From the NCBI GenBank assembly GCA_947567595.1, contig CANOMQ010000008.1, forward strand, positions 48,296-112,295: DNA of 64,000 bases. The letters are read 5' to 3'. The stretch is from an uncultured Lachnospiraceae bacterium (GTDB lineage Bacteria > Bacillota > Clostridia > Lachnospirales > Lachnospiraceae). The notes under the pieces were generated by a model. It was not told the origin of the DNA, searched no databases, and saw only the letters and a list, made by a program, of their open reading frames with translations. Shown in pieces: positions 45,929 to 54,920 of the stretch (positions are counted from its first letter, which is position 1; every line of letters starts with the position of its first letter). The translations under genes were made by a program, and so were the position numbers.

Positions 45929-45986
45929 TTGTTATTTTTATCACAATCATTGCTTGTATTCTATCACATTGTTAAAAAAAAAGCAA
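45929..45986 (-). promoter_or_regulatory. thl operon promoter with Rex-like operator
   Basis: On the minus strand TTGCTT (45986-45981), 17 bases and TAGAAT (45963-45958) form a sigma-A promoter. Immediately downstream, TTGTGATAAAAATAACAA (45946-45929) matches TTGTTAAN4TTAACAA at 11 of 14 fixed positions. Rex binding just after the transcription start would block the operon at low NADH. The promoter lies inside the last codons of the M23 gene fragment. Confidence 0.75.
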
Positions 45987-46435
45987 TCCCTAAATGCAAC
46001 TTTCCGACGCCATTCCTTCGTTGTTTCATCACGCACTGCCTCACATCTGTTCGCGCTTAAAAACCGCGCGATTTGGTAAAAATCAACCCATATTTCGTTT
46101 CCGTTTTCACGCCGCTCTTCATCGAAAATCAGTTCGAGTCCTACATGCAGATGCACCGTATCAATGTTGTTAACATTTTCCCTGTCACTATACCCGGTAT
46201 GCCCCATGTAGCCAATGACATCCCCCGCCGACACATAGTCCCCCTCTTTTAAACCTTCCGCATAAGGACGGTTTTGTCTTAAATGCGCATAATAATAGTA
46301 TCGTTTTTTATCATGACTGCGGATTCCAATACGCCAGCCGCCATAACGGTTCCAGCCAAGCGCCTCCACATAACCGGATTCGCAGGCGATAATCGGCGTA
46401 CCAAAGTGCGAATAAAACCATATATCGGATTTTGG
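45947..46435 (-). pseudogene. 3' half of an M23-type peptidase gene, cut by the mobile element
   Basis: The frame is open from just after a stop at 46436-46438 to 45947. Host-derived coding begins at about 46404 with GTPIIACESG. It runs on through GWRIGIRSHDKKRYYYYAHL and GYMGHTGY to the zinc motif HLHVGLE. These are the C-terminal LytM/M23 endopeptidase features, but the N-terminal third and a start are missing. The 5' half lies at 62231-62866, about 15.9 kb away, and joins in frame at the same Gly-Thr-Pro. Excision of the element would restore the gene. The thl promoter lies within its 3' end. Confidence 0.88.
46391..46406. other. Attachment-site half, recombinase end
   Basis: On the minus strand TTTGGTACGCCGATT marks the resumption of the M23 reading frame. 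It shares TTGG, AC and CC with the other end (62276-62289). The exact two-base crossover cannot be fixed without an uninterrupted site. Confidence 0.75.
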
Positions 46436-46507
46436 TTAAATTATTATCAATATATCATCTTCCGTATAATTTTTCCAATTTTCGTAAACCAAAGGATTCA
46501 TAACCAA

Positions 46508-46537
46508 AAAAGGTGGAAGACTGCCCTCCCACCTTTT
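46508..46537. terminator. Terminator after the large serine recombinase
   Basis: AAAAGGTGG pairs with CCACCTTTT around 12 bases, just beyond the recombinase stop and before the attachment site. Confidence 0.85.
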
Positions 46538-46543
46538 CAACTG

Positions 46544-48349
46544 TTATAATCCCTTTTTCTCTATGACAACCTTTTCTTCAATCATTTTCCTATATGATTC
46601 ATCAGAATCCATTGATTGATTATTTTTCTTTTGTATGTTATCAACACTTGATATATTCAAGAAACTGTCAATGTCAATCTTAAAATGAATATCTATCTCA
46701 TTACCAGTAATTATAATATTCTCAATGAGAATTGACAACAACTTTTTCTTTACATTCAATGGTGCATCCTCAAATACCTCCCTCCAGACCGGCACCATTT
46801 TTATCGTTTTCAAGTATTCATCCATAGCGAGTTGCTTCGCTTGAATGCTTTTCTCTAACTGTTCAATTTCTCTCTTTATCTCTGTAGCCTTATCTTCCGT
46901 AATCTTTAAACCCTCATTTATATACTTGCTGTCAAACTCACCTTCTCCAATGATAGCCTTATATAAAGCTTGTTTAAAGTATTCAATATTCTTTTGCGTT
47001 TTAATATATTCTATTTTCAGACATTCCAGCCTTTCTTGCTCTGCTTGTGATTCTCCAATGAGAACCTTTTTATTTTTCATAACCTCGTCAGAACAATCAA
47101 TCTGCACCACTCGGTCAAGAAAATTATTTACTTCTTCCAATACTGCCGCCTCCAACTTATATCTGCTTATATAAGATTTAGCGGCACACATTTTTTTATT
47201 TCTCCCCCTCGTGTTGCACTTATAAAAATCGGTGTATGACCTTGAAATCTCACCGTTTACTTTATGTACCTTTTGTGAGGATACCGCAGGTGATATTTTA
47301 CCATGGCAATATCCACACTCTAATAATCCTACCAACAGCAACGGACTTTTCCATGTCCTGTCCTCAATCGGTCTTAAATTGTCGGTATATTTTTTGTACC
47401 TTCTGGCAAGTATTTCTTGTGCCAGTTGCCACCTTTCTTCGCTTACAATCACATAATCAGGATTGGCTTTTTCAGCTAAAATCCATTCCTCCGGCGAAAC
47501 TGCCCTTTGACTTTTCTTTACCTCCAGAAAATCCTCTTTTGTAATATCTGCATTTTGGGGCTTCTCAACCTCTTTCATACGTGTTTTCCCATATGACATA
47601 TACCCTTTATATAAAGGGTTTTTCAGAATACTTCTAACTGTTGATGTATTCCACTTGTTGCCCTTCCTTGTTTTTAACTTCCTATCTTCATTAAGATATG
47701 CAATAAGTCCACTCAAACTCATATTTTCATCTATCAGTTTATTATATATATCTTGTACCACTCCGCTTTCAAATGGCTCTTTTGTAAATTCGTTTATCAT
47801 TCTTCCTTTCCTATCAAGTTGCCCTGTTGGAATCAATGTAAATCCATATGGAACTATGCCACCTGTGAACTTCCCTTGCTTTGTTTTATAATTCCTTCCG
47901 CTGTCTACCCTTGCGGCCGTTTTTTTACTTTCTGTGCTTGCTCCCCAGAACCTTATTATATTCATCAAATTATCTGATGAATTTTCAAAAGTTTGTTGCC
48001 CCTCACAAACACTCCATACTTCCACGCCACATTCTACAATGCGTTTTAGAAGAAAGGGAGTTTCATCATCTTTGCGCCCTAAACGGTCAAACATAAAGAC
48101 AAGAAGCACATCAATATTTTTCTCTCCAACATCCTTGATGACTTCCTGTAGAACCTTGCGTTCGTTAAGCCCTTTATGATATCCAGAAACCCCAGGCTCA
48201 ATGTATTCCTTATTTAATTCCCACTCCTCCCTTTTTTTGATAAATTCCATACAGGCATTCCTTTGCATAGGAATATCATCTTCTATGTTTACCTGTTTCT
48301 TTGTGCTTACCCGATATAAGCACCCCACTCTTTTTTTCTCCAGTTCCAT
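46544..48349 (-). CDS. Large serine recombinase (element integrase)
   Basis: This 601-residue site-specific recombinase has an N-terminal resolvase/invertase catalytic domain (1-150) with the nucleophile in YRVSTKKQ (Ser 15) and the Arg-rich FMFDRLGRK. A recombinase DNA-binding domain follows (about 165-290, YGFTLIPTG, NPLYKGYMSYG). A zinc ribbon (CGYCHGK then CNTRGRNKKMC) and a long coiled-coil C-terminus (about 400-530) complete the large serine integrase architecture. It is nearest the attachment site and should catalyse integration and, with a helper, excision. It overlaps or abuts a small gene upstream. Confidence 0.93.
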   Translation of the reverse strand: MELEKKRVGCLYRVSTKKQVNIEDDIPMQRNACMEFIKKREEWELNKEYIEPGVSGYHKGLNERKVLQEVIKDVGEKNIDVLLVFMFDRLGRKDDETPFLLKRIVECGVEVWSVCEGQQTFENSSDNLMNIIRFWGASTESKKTAARVDSGRNYKTKQGKFTGGIVPYGFTLIPTGQLDRKGRMINEFTKEPFESGVVQDIYNKLIDENMSLSGLIAYLNEDRKLKTRKGNKWNTSTVRSILKNPLYKGYMSYGKTRMKEVEKPQNADITKEDFLEVKKSQRAVSPEEWILAEKANPDYVIVSEERWQLAQEILARRYKKYTDNLRPIEDRTWKSPLLLVGLLECGYCHGKISPAVSSQKVHKVNGEISRSYTDFYKCNTRGRNKKMCAAKSYISRYKLEAAVLEEVNNFLDRVVQIDCSDEVMKNKKVLIGESQAEQERLECLKIEYIKTQKNIEYFKQALYKAIIGEGEFDSKYINEGLKITEDKATEIKREIEQLEKSIQAKQLAMDEYLKTIKMVPVWREVFEDAPLNVKKKLLSILIENIIITGNEIDIHFKIDIDSFLNISSVDNIQKKNNQSMDSDESYRKMIEEKVVIEKKGL

Positions 48350-48350
48350 A

Positions 48351-48614
48351 TCATCTTTCTCCTTTGCGCAATAAATTATTTATGTATGTTTCAACTAATA
48401 ACTTTTGCAATTCCTCTATCATACAGTAATTCTCTTTATCTTCTGTAAAATGCAATCTTACTTTATATCCATTTTTACTATCTTCTTTTGTAAGTACATT
48501 ATTTTCCTCTCTGGTATAGCACCCTACTTTCCCCATACCTTCAGAAGTTCTTTTTTGTACATTTCTATGCACAATATCATTACAGTATGAGTCTTTCACA
48601 AGCATCTGATTCAT
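48351..48614 (-). CDS. Small protein upstream of the recombinase
   Basis: This 87-residue protein is not firmly recognised. Its C-terminal half (YKVRLHFTEDKENYCMIEELQKLLVETYINNLLR) has the look of the short TnpW-like proteins found beside TnpX-type recombinases of Tn4451-like elements. The Cys- and charge-rich N-terminal half is unlike them. It begins after AAAGGAGAA and ends one base from the recombinase start, so the two are coupled. A role as a recombination directionality factor is possible but untested. Confidence 0.65.
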   Translation of the reverse strand: MNQMLVKDSYCNDIVHRNVQKRTSEGMGKVGCYTREENNVLTKEDSKNGYKVRLHFTEDKENYCMIEELQKLLVETYINNLLRKGER

Positions 48615-48824
48615 AGAAAATTCTCCTTTAAAAATTTTCTATTTCTATTCAAATGCTTGTTTTACGGTATACCTTTACATCCATTCGCTTTAGCACAAAC
48701 CTTTTTGAAACGGTGACATTGTAACGCTTCTTCTCAAACAAGTTGTGAACGAAGAGTGAACTTTAAAAAACTTCATTTTTATAAATATTTATTGCTTCTC
48801 TATACTTCCGCTCAAAAAATATAC

Positions 48825-48860
48825 AAAAAAGACAGCCACCATACAAGCGACTGCCTTTTT
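48825..48860 (-). terminator. Terminator after the methyltransferase gene
   Basis: Minus-strand AAAAAGGCAG and CTGTCTTTTTT arms. The sequence is almost the same as that at 53036-53072, including the loop flanks. Confidence 0.8.
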
Positions 48861-48882
48861 CATCTAAACACTTTTTAATTCT

Positions 48883-50121
48883 CTATTTTAGTTGCTCCAT
48901 ACCATTATACTTCCAGTTACTGCTTTCCTCGCCTTGGTAGTTCCCTCTGCACCAGATGTATTCCCTGCCGAATGTTTGTTTCCCATCAGCATCAACAGTA
49001 CCTTTCCCAAAATCACCAATGCACTCTACATAATATTCAATGTCCTTATCTTGATACCTTCTGCTGTTTTTATCATTTTCCTCAAGCACATCAAAATCAT
49101 GGTATGCCCCCTGCAAGTCTGGCAGTACCTTTAAATCTTTATCCGTCTTGCTATATTCTTCCTCATATCTATATTTCGGGTTATAGTCCGACTTGATGAA
49201 ATATTTTATTTCCCCAAATTCATCCATCATGTCATTATGTAATATCTCCGTCATTTCATGAACCATACCTATGGGAAATCCCATCATATACGGCGCATCC
49301 TTCCCACCAAATAATGTTGCCGGGTGGTATGGCGGGTCAAAATACCATAGCTTATTCTTTTTGCTCATTGCTTCATCTTCTGGATGTTCTGCCCCGTCCG
49401 AATCTTTATATGGCTTGCCGTTATATTTCTTTATCAGTTCCCTATAGTCCAGACTCTCTATAATGACATTACGTTTTTTGATAATGTCATGTACTTTAGG
49501 TATACGCTTTTTTGCAAGCTCAATAATATTTCTAATCTCCTCTTTCTCGTCCTTATCCCCTATATTTAAACTATAGTTAGCCGTTCCGGGTGCCGTGCAT
49601 CCATTAAATTCTGACTGTACCACCCAGTATGTCATAGCCGCCGCGAGCAAAGGCTCCACTATTTTATCAGAAATCCTATCATCATTATTATATTCTTTTT
49701 TTATTTCACTTATCGCTGACGCCGAACTATTGCAACGGTTGTACACAAAAACCTCGAATAATTCCTCGCACATACAGCCGCCGATTTCCTCTATCAGCTT
49801 TATCAGCTTATCCGGCTCATCCCTGCACGCCTCAAAATAGGAAACAACACCATAATCCAAATCGTTTATGACTATCATCTCAAACCATCCTTCAGGTACA
49901 GACAGGCCAATCTTTCCACCCCCGGTAAACGCGTCAATGAATATATCCGCCTTATTCCCGTCATCCTCCATCCTGACTGCCATGTTGAACAGCCTGTTCA
50001 TCAAATATTTTCCAACAAATTGTTTTCCGCCAAAATATCCGAGCCCGAATTTTATTTTTACGGTATCCATCCATTTTCGCCTGTCACTGACAGGGGAGAA
50101 CTTATAATCATACAGCCTCAT
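48883..50121 (-). CDS. D12-class (Dam-like) DNA adenine methyltransferase
   Basis: This 412-residue enzyme should methylate adenine N6 in DNA. The N-terminal FGLGYFGGKQFVGK corresponds to the D12-class start motif, FIDAFTGGGKIGLS is the SAM-binding motif I, and LWYFDPPYHPATLF holds the catalytic DPPY. A large target-recognition insert lies between them. No restriction gene is adjacent. Its start overlaps the stop of the DUF927-like ATPase gene by four bases, so the two are made together, hinting at a replication or self-marking role. Confidence 0.88.
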   Translation of the reverse strand: MRLYDYKFSPVSDRRKWMDTVKIKFGLGYFGGKQFVGKYLMNRLFNMAVRMEDDGNKADIFIDAFTGGGKIGLSVPEGWFEMIVINDLDYGVVSYFEACRDEPDKLIKLIEEIGGCMCEELFEVFVYNRCNSSASAISEIKKEYNNDDRISDKIVEPLLAAAMTYWVVQSEFNGCTAPGTANYSLNIGDKDEKEEIRNIIELAKKRIPKVHDIIKKRNVIIESLDYRELIKKYNGKPYKDSDGAEHPEDEAMSKKNKLWYFDPPYHPATLFGGKDAPYMMGFPIGMVHEMTEILHNDMMDEFGEIKYFIKSDYNPKYRYEEEYSKTDKDLKVLPDLQGAYHDFDVLEENDKNSRRYQDKDIEYYVECIGDFGKGTVDADGKQTFGREYIWCRGNYQGEESSNWKYNGMEQLK

Positions 50122-52442
50122 GCTTCATTCTCCTTGTCCTCTTTTTTATCGCTGTCTTTCATGCCCTTACTGTCAACAATATCTTTTTCCAATACAATCT
50201 CCGCAAGGGTGACATTATTCGCCCCTCGTGAACCTTCACCCTTTTTCCATATAATCCTGTCTTCATATTTTTTCAGTATAAGGCTTTCAAAATCACCCAA
50301 CAGAACATTCCCGAAGATTTCCTGCAATATTTCCTTTGCTTCATTCCTGTTTTTTGCGCTTTCAAGCCGTTCTATACAGACTGTCAATTCATCATCTTTC
50401 AATTTTCCGCCATGTACCAGAACCCATTCAACCAGCTTGTTTACCCTTATGTGGATAATATATTGCTTTTCCGTTTCTTCCAGCTTTCCTATATAACCGC
50501 CCTTGCCATTCCATTTTTTATTTTCTGTGAAGAATACGCCCCTGTGTCCTTTTATAAAATCGATAATATCCGCATAAATGTCAATGTCAGAATCCGCACT
50601 AAGGCGGCTCATTTTTTCAACTGCATTGTCAATCAATATTCCTAAGACGTTCTCACTTTTTGTATGGAATGGTACTTTGCCACCGTTCAAATAGCTGTTG
50701 ACACTTTTTTCAAGATAGCTGTTTCCCTTCTTACTGCCCCCGCCTTTTCCCAGACGCTCCTCAATCTTTTTAAAATCTGCCTTATCCAGATTATTGCCTA
50801 TCCAGCCATAATCCGCTTCTACCTCCATTCCCGAAACACTTTCTTCTATTGCCGCCCTCAACAAAATCTCAAGCGTTGTAATAATAAGCGCAAATCTTTT
50901 AGAACAGGAACGCAACATGCCCTCAAGGTTCTTCTTTTTCTCTACCACATGCAATATTGCTGATATGATACTGTTTATTTCAGTATACATATCCGTGACA
51001 AACTCCTTATCCTTCGTAAGCTCCCCTGCAAGATAATTTATCAACATTAAAATGCCATGCCCATAATGTGTATACGCCACTTCTTCGGTAGTCTCTGCCA
51101 TCCTGCTGTCATAAAACAAATCCTCCGGCTCAATTCTTAACTCAATGAACCGCCTGTACTGCCCTAAATCCCTGCTTTCCTCTAACAGCTTATCCAGCAT
51201 CGGCTCAACACTGCTGCTTATAACAGGCCCATATGTCCTTTTGCCTGACAACTCGCTTCCCTGTCCTGCAAGCCTTTCTTTTACCTTGCCCTCATACTCC
51301 CTGAATATATCCATAAGCAATGCATGGCGTTTTGAGTTTTCTGATTTCCCTTCAATCTTAAGCATCCTCTCGTCAAGTATGTATGGCAATACCAGCCTTT
51401 CTGACCTTGCTATCTCCATTGCGTTATCCGTGTCGGTAAAGCTTCCTTCCAACATCCCCGGATCGCCAAACATACTCAATGCAAAATGGCTGATTATGCT
51501 CTTTCCGCTCGCACGTTTCCCAACAATATTCATGTTAATATTGTTTTCTTTCGTATATGGCAACAACTGCCTTATTACACCCGTACACGCTGTAGCAATT
51601 ATCAGCGCATCCGTATCAGAATAATGTATCAGCCGCGAAAAATCCACAAGCCAGTCCTCATAATCCACGGCTGTGTCTTCCGCATTCCTCAGCCCAGCCG
51701 CAACCTCATTTGCGCATTCTCCATGGAACATGTCAATTTCATTCGCCACACAGTAAATCTTGTCATATTTAAAAATCTGTACTCCGCTATAAAAATCCCA
51801 GCCCAATTCCCTGTAACGCTTAATCTGCAAATCTTTCTGGTAGCACAATTTTGAAAGAATGTCACATATTGCTTTGCTCGCCCTGTCAATATCACTGTTA
51901 ATCCCTATAATCCTCTCTACTTTCGAGGTTATAAATTCTTCCTCACTTTTCTCATTGTCAAGCACAATATCCCTGTACGCAAACATATCTATGTCAACAT
52001 AAAACCCATCTCTGTTTAAAATCCTTATCGTAAATTTCGACCCTTTCGACACGTCTTTTATGTCAATATCCTCATATACCTTTACAGACAAGCAGTCTCC
52101 CCTGTCTGCTTCTGGCTCATCATCCTCTTCATCTTCTTCCATTGAATCCGGCTTGTCGTTTTTCCCGTCCTGCTCCCCTGATTCCGGCTTGGCCTCTTCT
52201 CCATCTTTCTTTTCCGGGTTCGGCTTGGTTTCCTCTCCATCTTCCTTTTCCGGGTTCGGCTTGGCTTCCTCCCCATTTTTTTCCACTAAATCTGTTTTAA
52301 CGTTCTTTTCAACATTGTCGTTAAACACTAATTTTGGTTTCTTTCCTTCCGTATCGCCATCTATCTTCCTGCTGATTTCTGACAATCTATCTATAACCTC
52401 TCCTAATCCCTGATTTTTTCCCTTTGCTAACTGTTCTCCCAT
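50118..52442 (-). CDS. DUF927-like P-loop ATPase with acidic repeats
   Basis: This protein of 774 residues from ATG 52442, chosen for GGGAGG five bases ahead, has three parts. Residues about 57-105 are four 12-residue acidic repeats of the type GEEAKPNPEKED. Residues about 180-300 include GWDFYSGVQIFKY. The ATPase core follows, with Walker A GKRASGKS near 308-315, then SFTDTDNAMEIARSERL and the Asp/Glu of YILDERML. This resembles DUF927 superfamily helicase-like proteins of mobile elements, which may act in replication. The 3' end is coupled to the adenine methyltransferase. Confidence 0.75.
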   Translation of the reverse strand: MGEQLAKGKNQGLGEVIDRLSEISRKIDGDTEGKKPKLVFNDNVEKNVKTDLVEKNGEEAKPNPEKEDGEETKPNPEKKDGEEAKPESGEQDGKNDKPDSMEEDEEDDEPEADRGDCLSVKVYEDIDIKDVSKGSKFTIRILNRDGFYVDIDMFAYRDIVLDNEKSEEEFITSKVERIIGINSDIDRASKAICDILSKLCYQKDLQIKRYRELGWDFYSGVQIFKYDKIYCVANEIDMFHGECANEVAAGLRNAEDTAVDYEDWLVDFSRLIHYSDTDALIIATACTGVIRQLLPYTKENNINMNIVGKRASGKSIISHFALSMFGDPGMLEGSFTDTDNAMEIARSERLVLPYILDERMLKIEGKSENSKRHALLMDIFREYEGKVKERLAGQGSELSGKRTYGPVISSSVEPMLDKLLEESRDLGQYRRFIELRIEPEDLFYDSRMAETTEEVAYTHYGHGILMLINYLAGELTKDKEFVTDMYTEINSIISAILHVVEKKKNLEGMLRSCSKRFALIITTLEILLRAAIEESVSGMEVEADYGWIGNNLDKADFKKIEERLGKGGGSKKGNSYLEKSVNSYLNGGKVPFHTKSENVLGILIDNAVEKMSRLSADSDIDIYADIIDFIKGHRGVFFTENKKWNGKGGYIGKLEETEKQYIIHIRVNKLVEWVLVHGGKLKDDELTVCIERLESAKNRNEAKEILQEIFGNVLLGDFESLILKKYEDRIIWKKGEGSRGANNVTLAEIVLEKDIVDSKGMKDSDKKEDKENEA

Positions 52443-53035
52443 AGTAACCTCCCCGGTATGCTTTTCTAACATTATACTACAAACACGCACATTTTCCCAT
52501 GCCCATTCTTGAAATTCTTGGCAAGTGTATGCCAAAAATTACATACTGCTCCATAATATGCCCCAAATGCCGCCAGCCCACATCATGAAACAGCCATAAT
52601 ATACAATGCGTTATGATTCCCATAAACAGAGAACAGTTCATACGCCCCTATCCGGGTCATTCTTTAGCAGGTAAATATTTTTACTGCCTGTGGCGGCTAT
52701 TTCAATAAACCCTTGCTATGCTTTCTGAAACAAATATTGTCAACCGATTCAACCGTACTGTTTTCTGATTTTCTAACCAGTCCATATTATGAACCATTTT
52801 TCATGCCATCTCATATATGCCGCACAATCCATACAAAAAAATCCACTCATGCAAAAACCCTTATTTTTCTTCCCTTTTTCAAAAAATATCTCCCACCCAC
52901 CTATTCCAAAACCTCCAATTTAAGAAAAATTTATTAGATTCAATGTAACATGAATCAGAATTGTGAAAATCATTCACATGATACAAAAACCTCATAAATA
53001 ACCAACCCTCTCATTTCCGCCATATATGTTGACAC
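52443..53035. other. Gene-free stretch upstream of the DUF927-like gene
   Basis: About 590 AT-rich bases without a supported gene on either strand. The short open frames here lack ribosome sites. It should contain the promoter of the ATPase-methyltransferase operon, but no convincing -35/-10 pair was found. There are many scattered CAT and TTTC runs, and no tandem repeat. Confidence 0.6.
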
Positions 53036-53072
53036 AAAAAAAGACAGCCACTTTATAAGCAACTGCCTTTTT
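53036..53072 (-). terminator. Terminator after the small-gene pair
   Basis: Minus-strand AAAAAGGCAG ... CTGTCTTTTTTT hairpin with G-U pairing, adjoining the stop at 53076. It is nearly identical to the hairpin at 48825-48860. Confidence 0.8.
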
Positions 53073-53075
53073 GTT

Positions 53076-53270
53076 TCATATACTCTTGTTTAATCTCTTT
53101 CTATATGCCTTGCATATTTCCTCCGCAAGCACTACATCATCATTCGTCTGGAAATCATTTGGCGTTTCAATGGTAGCCACCTGCCGGGTCTGCCCTGTAG
53201 AAGGCATATAAACAAATACCCCGATTATATTGCCGCTTATCTTCGGTATCACTCGTAATTTAGTTGCCAT
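53076..53270 (-). CDS. Small uncharacterised protein, 64 aa
   Basis: This unrecognised short beta-rich protein (LRVIPKISGNIIGVFVYMP) has a helical C-terminus (VVLAEEICKAYRKRLNKSI). AAAGGGG precedes the ATG at a suitable distance. The start overlaps the preceding gene by 22 bases, so it is probably translated from the same message. It is typical of accessory genes of integrative elements. Confidence 0.65.
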   Translation of the reverse strand: MATKLRVIPKISGNIIGVFVYMPSTGQTRQVATIETPNDFQTNDDVVLAEEICKAYRKRLNKSI

Positions 53271-53458
53271 TCCTTAAACCCCTTTCTATCTTCTCCACTG
53301 CATTTCTCGCTTTCCAGTTTTTTGTACTCGCTGTCAAGAGCCATGATAAGCCTGAACACGTCTTTATTTTCCATATTCTTTGTCAATACGGAAAGTTTTA
53401 TGGTAAGACTGCTGTTTTCGCCCTCGAAACCCTGCTTGAATCCATATTGTTGTGTCAT
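53249..53458 (-). CDS. Small uncharacterised protein, 69 aa
   Basis: Unrecognised. The ATG at 53458 was chosen because GAGGAGG precedes it; a longer frame would include six more codons over that site. The sequence is polar and mixed (SLTIKLSVLTKNMENKDVFRLIMALDSEYKKLESEK). It overlaps the following 64-residue gene. Confidence 0.62.
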   Translation of the reverse strand: MTQQYGFKQGFEGENSSLTIKLSVLTKNMENKDVFRLIMALDSEYKKLESEKCSGEDRKGFKEWQLNYE

Positions 53459-53807
53459 TGCCTGCCTCCTCATCATTTTTTATAAACATCAACTTATGTG
53501 ACACATGCATATAGACAGGCACAAGCAAAAATCCCACCCGGTACAGCCGGGCAGGACTTTTCATTTTACCTATAGAATTATCCGAAAACATAAGATTTGA
53601 AAACAGGGTATATGCTGTACGTCCCTCCTTTCCAGTGCTTATTATGATATGCTGTCTGCACTGCCGACAACACCTTGTACAGTTGAATTATAAGTGAAAT
53701 TGTTTTAGGAAGAATAAATGCGTCAGGCACTTTTTAAAGCCTAAAAGACTATTTCATTATTCTCTTTTCGCCCGGAGACAATGCTCCATACTCTTCGTTA
53801 ACAGTTA

Positions 53808-53847
53808 CAAAAATAATCCCCTGTTCCCAAATCTCACAGGGGATTAT
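53808..53847 (-). terminator. Terminator in the 53.5-54.0 kb spacer
   Basis: Minus-strand ATAATCCCCTGT, an 11-base loop, ACAGGGGATTAT and TTTTT. It ends the operon 54727-53968. The rest of the spacer 53459-53967 holds no supported gene. Confidence 0.85.
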
Positions 53848-53967
53848 AACGCCTATGTATTACCTTGACTGTAGGCGAAACAACGGTTTATCTCCTAATC
53901 ATTTATGCATCATGCCACCCAAATTTCCTCATGCCCTTACTTGTGAGTGTACTGCCAACTTTTTCCT

Positions 53968-54171
53968 TCAGCCGCCATTCTCACTTTTTTCCACAAGCCA
54001 GTCCATCGCCTCCCTTGCTCCCGGCCATGCGTTTTCTTCATAGAAATATGCCCCGCTTTCCTTAATCCCCTCGCCGTCCTTGCTGAATACGCAGAATACA
54101 TATCCCATTTCAATATCACTCCAATAAACCTTTATCTCATACCCTTTATACTGCTCAATCATTATTTCCAT
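53968..54171 (-). CDS. Small uncharacterised protein, 67 aa
   Basis: Unrecognised. Opening at ATG 54171 behind GAGAGGTGC gives YKGYEIKVYWSDIEMGYVFCVF, a beta-hairpin-like start, then AYFYEENAWPGAREAMDWLVEK, a helix. This looks like a compact alpha/beta accessory protein of mobile elements. A second ATG three codons later is an equal start candidate. It follows the 165-residue gene by 58 bases. Confidence 0.6.
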   Translation of the reverse strand: MEIMIEQYKGYEIKVYWSDIEMGYVFCVFSKDGEGIKESGAYFYEENAWPGAREAMDWLVEKSENGG

Positions 54172-54229
54172 GCACCTCTCTAAATCCTCTCCTGAACCTC
54201 TGGAAGCCCTTTTCCTCAAAAGAGGAGGC

Positions 54230-54727
54230 TTACGCCCCCTCTTTTACTTCTTCCTCATTACCGATACCCTCAACACCCTCGCAGATCACCAGCTTATTCT
54301 TTTCCAGCCTTACGCCAGCCACCGGAACACCCAACTCCATCATCATTTTTAACTTGTCCTCACTGTACTCCACCCTTGCATGACGGGCATTGACTGTTTC
54401 ATACACTTTCTTCTTGTCACCGCTGACCGCAACAACAATCAATTCCATGTTCATATCAGAACCGCTGTCCTCATTCAGCCATGACAGGTTATTCACCCCT
54501 GTTTTTAACTGCAAGTTGCTCATGTTGAAACCCTGAACATCCAGCTTAAGGACTTCTTTTCCGTCCTCTTCCCCAAGGACAAAACCGTAAATCTTCTCAT
54601 TGTTTTTCAGCTTTGTCATTACCTGCTTCTCCGTTAATCCAATGAATCCCTTGCTCTTACTGTCGTAGAAATCATAGCCAATCAATCTCTGCCCTAAAAA
54701 GTTGCCATTGCTTAAATACATACACAT
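54230..54727 (-). CDS. Uncharacterised element protein, 165 aa
   Basis: Unrecognised soluble protein. The start was placed at ATG 54727, after AAAGAGGC, rather than eleven codons earlier. It has alternating strands and helices, including NGNFLGQRLIGYDFYD, KQVMTKLKNNEKIYGFVL and a Met-rich KLKMMMELGVPVAGVRL near the end. It is the first gene after the duplicated spacer and is driven by a promoter like that of the SprT gene. The similar upstream DNA of both genes suggests joint regulation. Confidence 0.68.
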   Translation of the reverse strand: MCMYLSNGNFLGQRLIGYDFYDSKSKGFIGLTEKQVMTKLKNNEKIYGFVLGEEDGKEVLKLDVQGFNMSNLQLKTGVNNLSWLNEDSGSDMNMELIVVAVSGDKKKVYETVNARHARVEYSEDKLKMMMELGVPVAGVRLEKNKLVICEGVEGIGNEEEVKEGA

Positions 54728-54784
54728 AATGTTTGCCTCTTTCTTTCCGTGCCTTAGCACTAACTTTATTTATCTTATACATAT

Positions 54785-54813
54785 ATACTAACGCTGATAT
54801 ATGCTTGTGCCTA
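54785..54813 (-). promoter_or_regulatory. Candidate promoter with CAGCGTTA box
   Basis: Minus-strand TAGGCA, 17 bases, TAGTAT, with CAGCGT directly in front of the -10. The same CAGCGT-TA(T/G)(A/T)AT block occurs at 59303 and 61448. Confidence 0.55.
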
Positions 54814-54920
54814 GACGTGATAGTGCAAGGAAATAAACCATTATGTAACACTTATTTTTAGGGAGATTGCCGCATATTTTATGATTTATACATAACCATT
54901 AACTTGTTCATACTTCCATT

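Noticed and set aside
53841-53853. GCGTTATAAT as a promoter -10 at 53.85 kb
   Set aside because: The TATAAT forms part of a terminator stem and no suitable -35 lies upstream; more likely a terminator.
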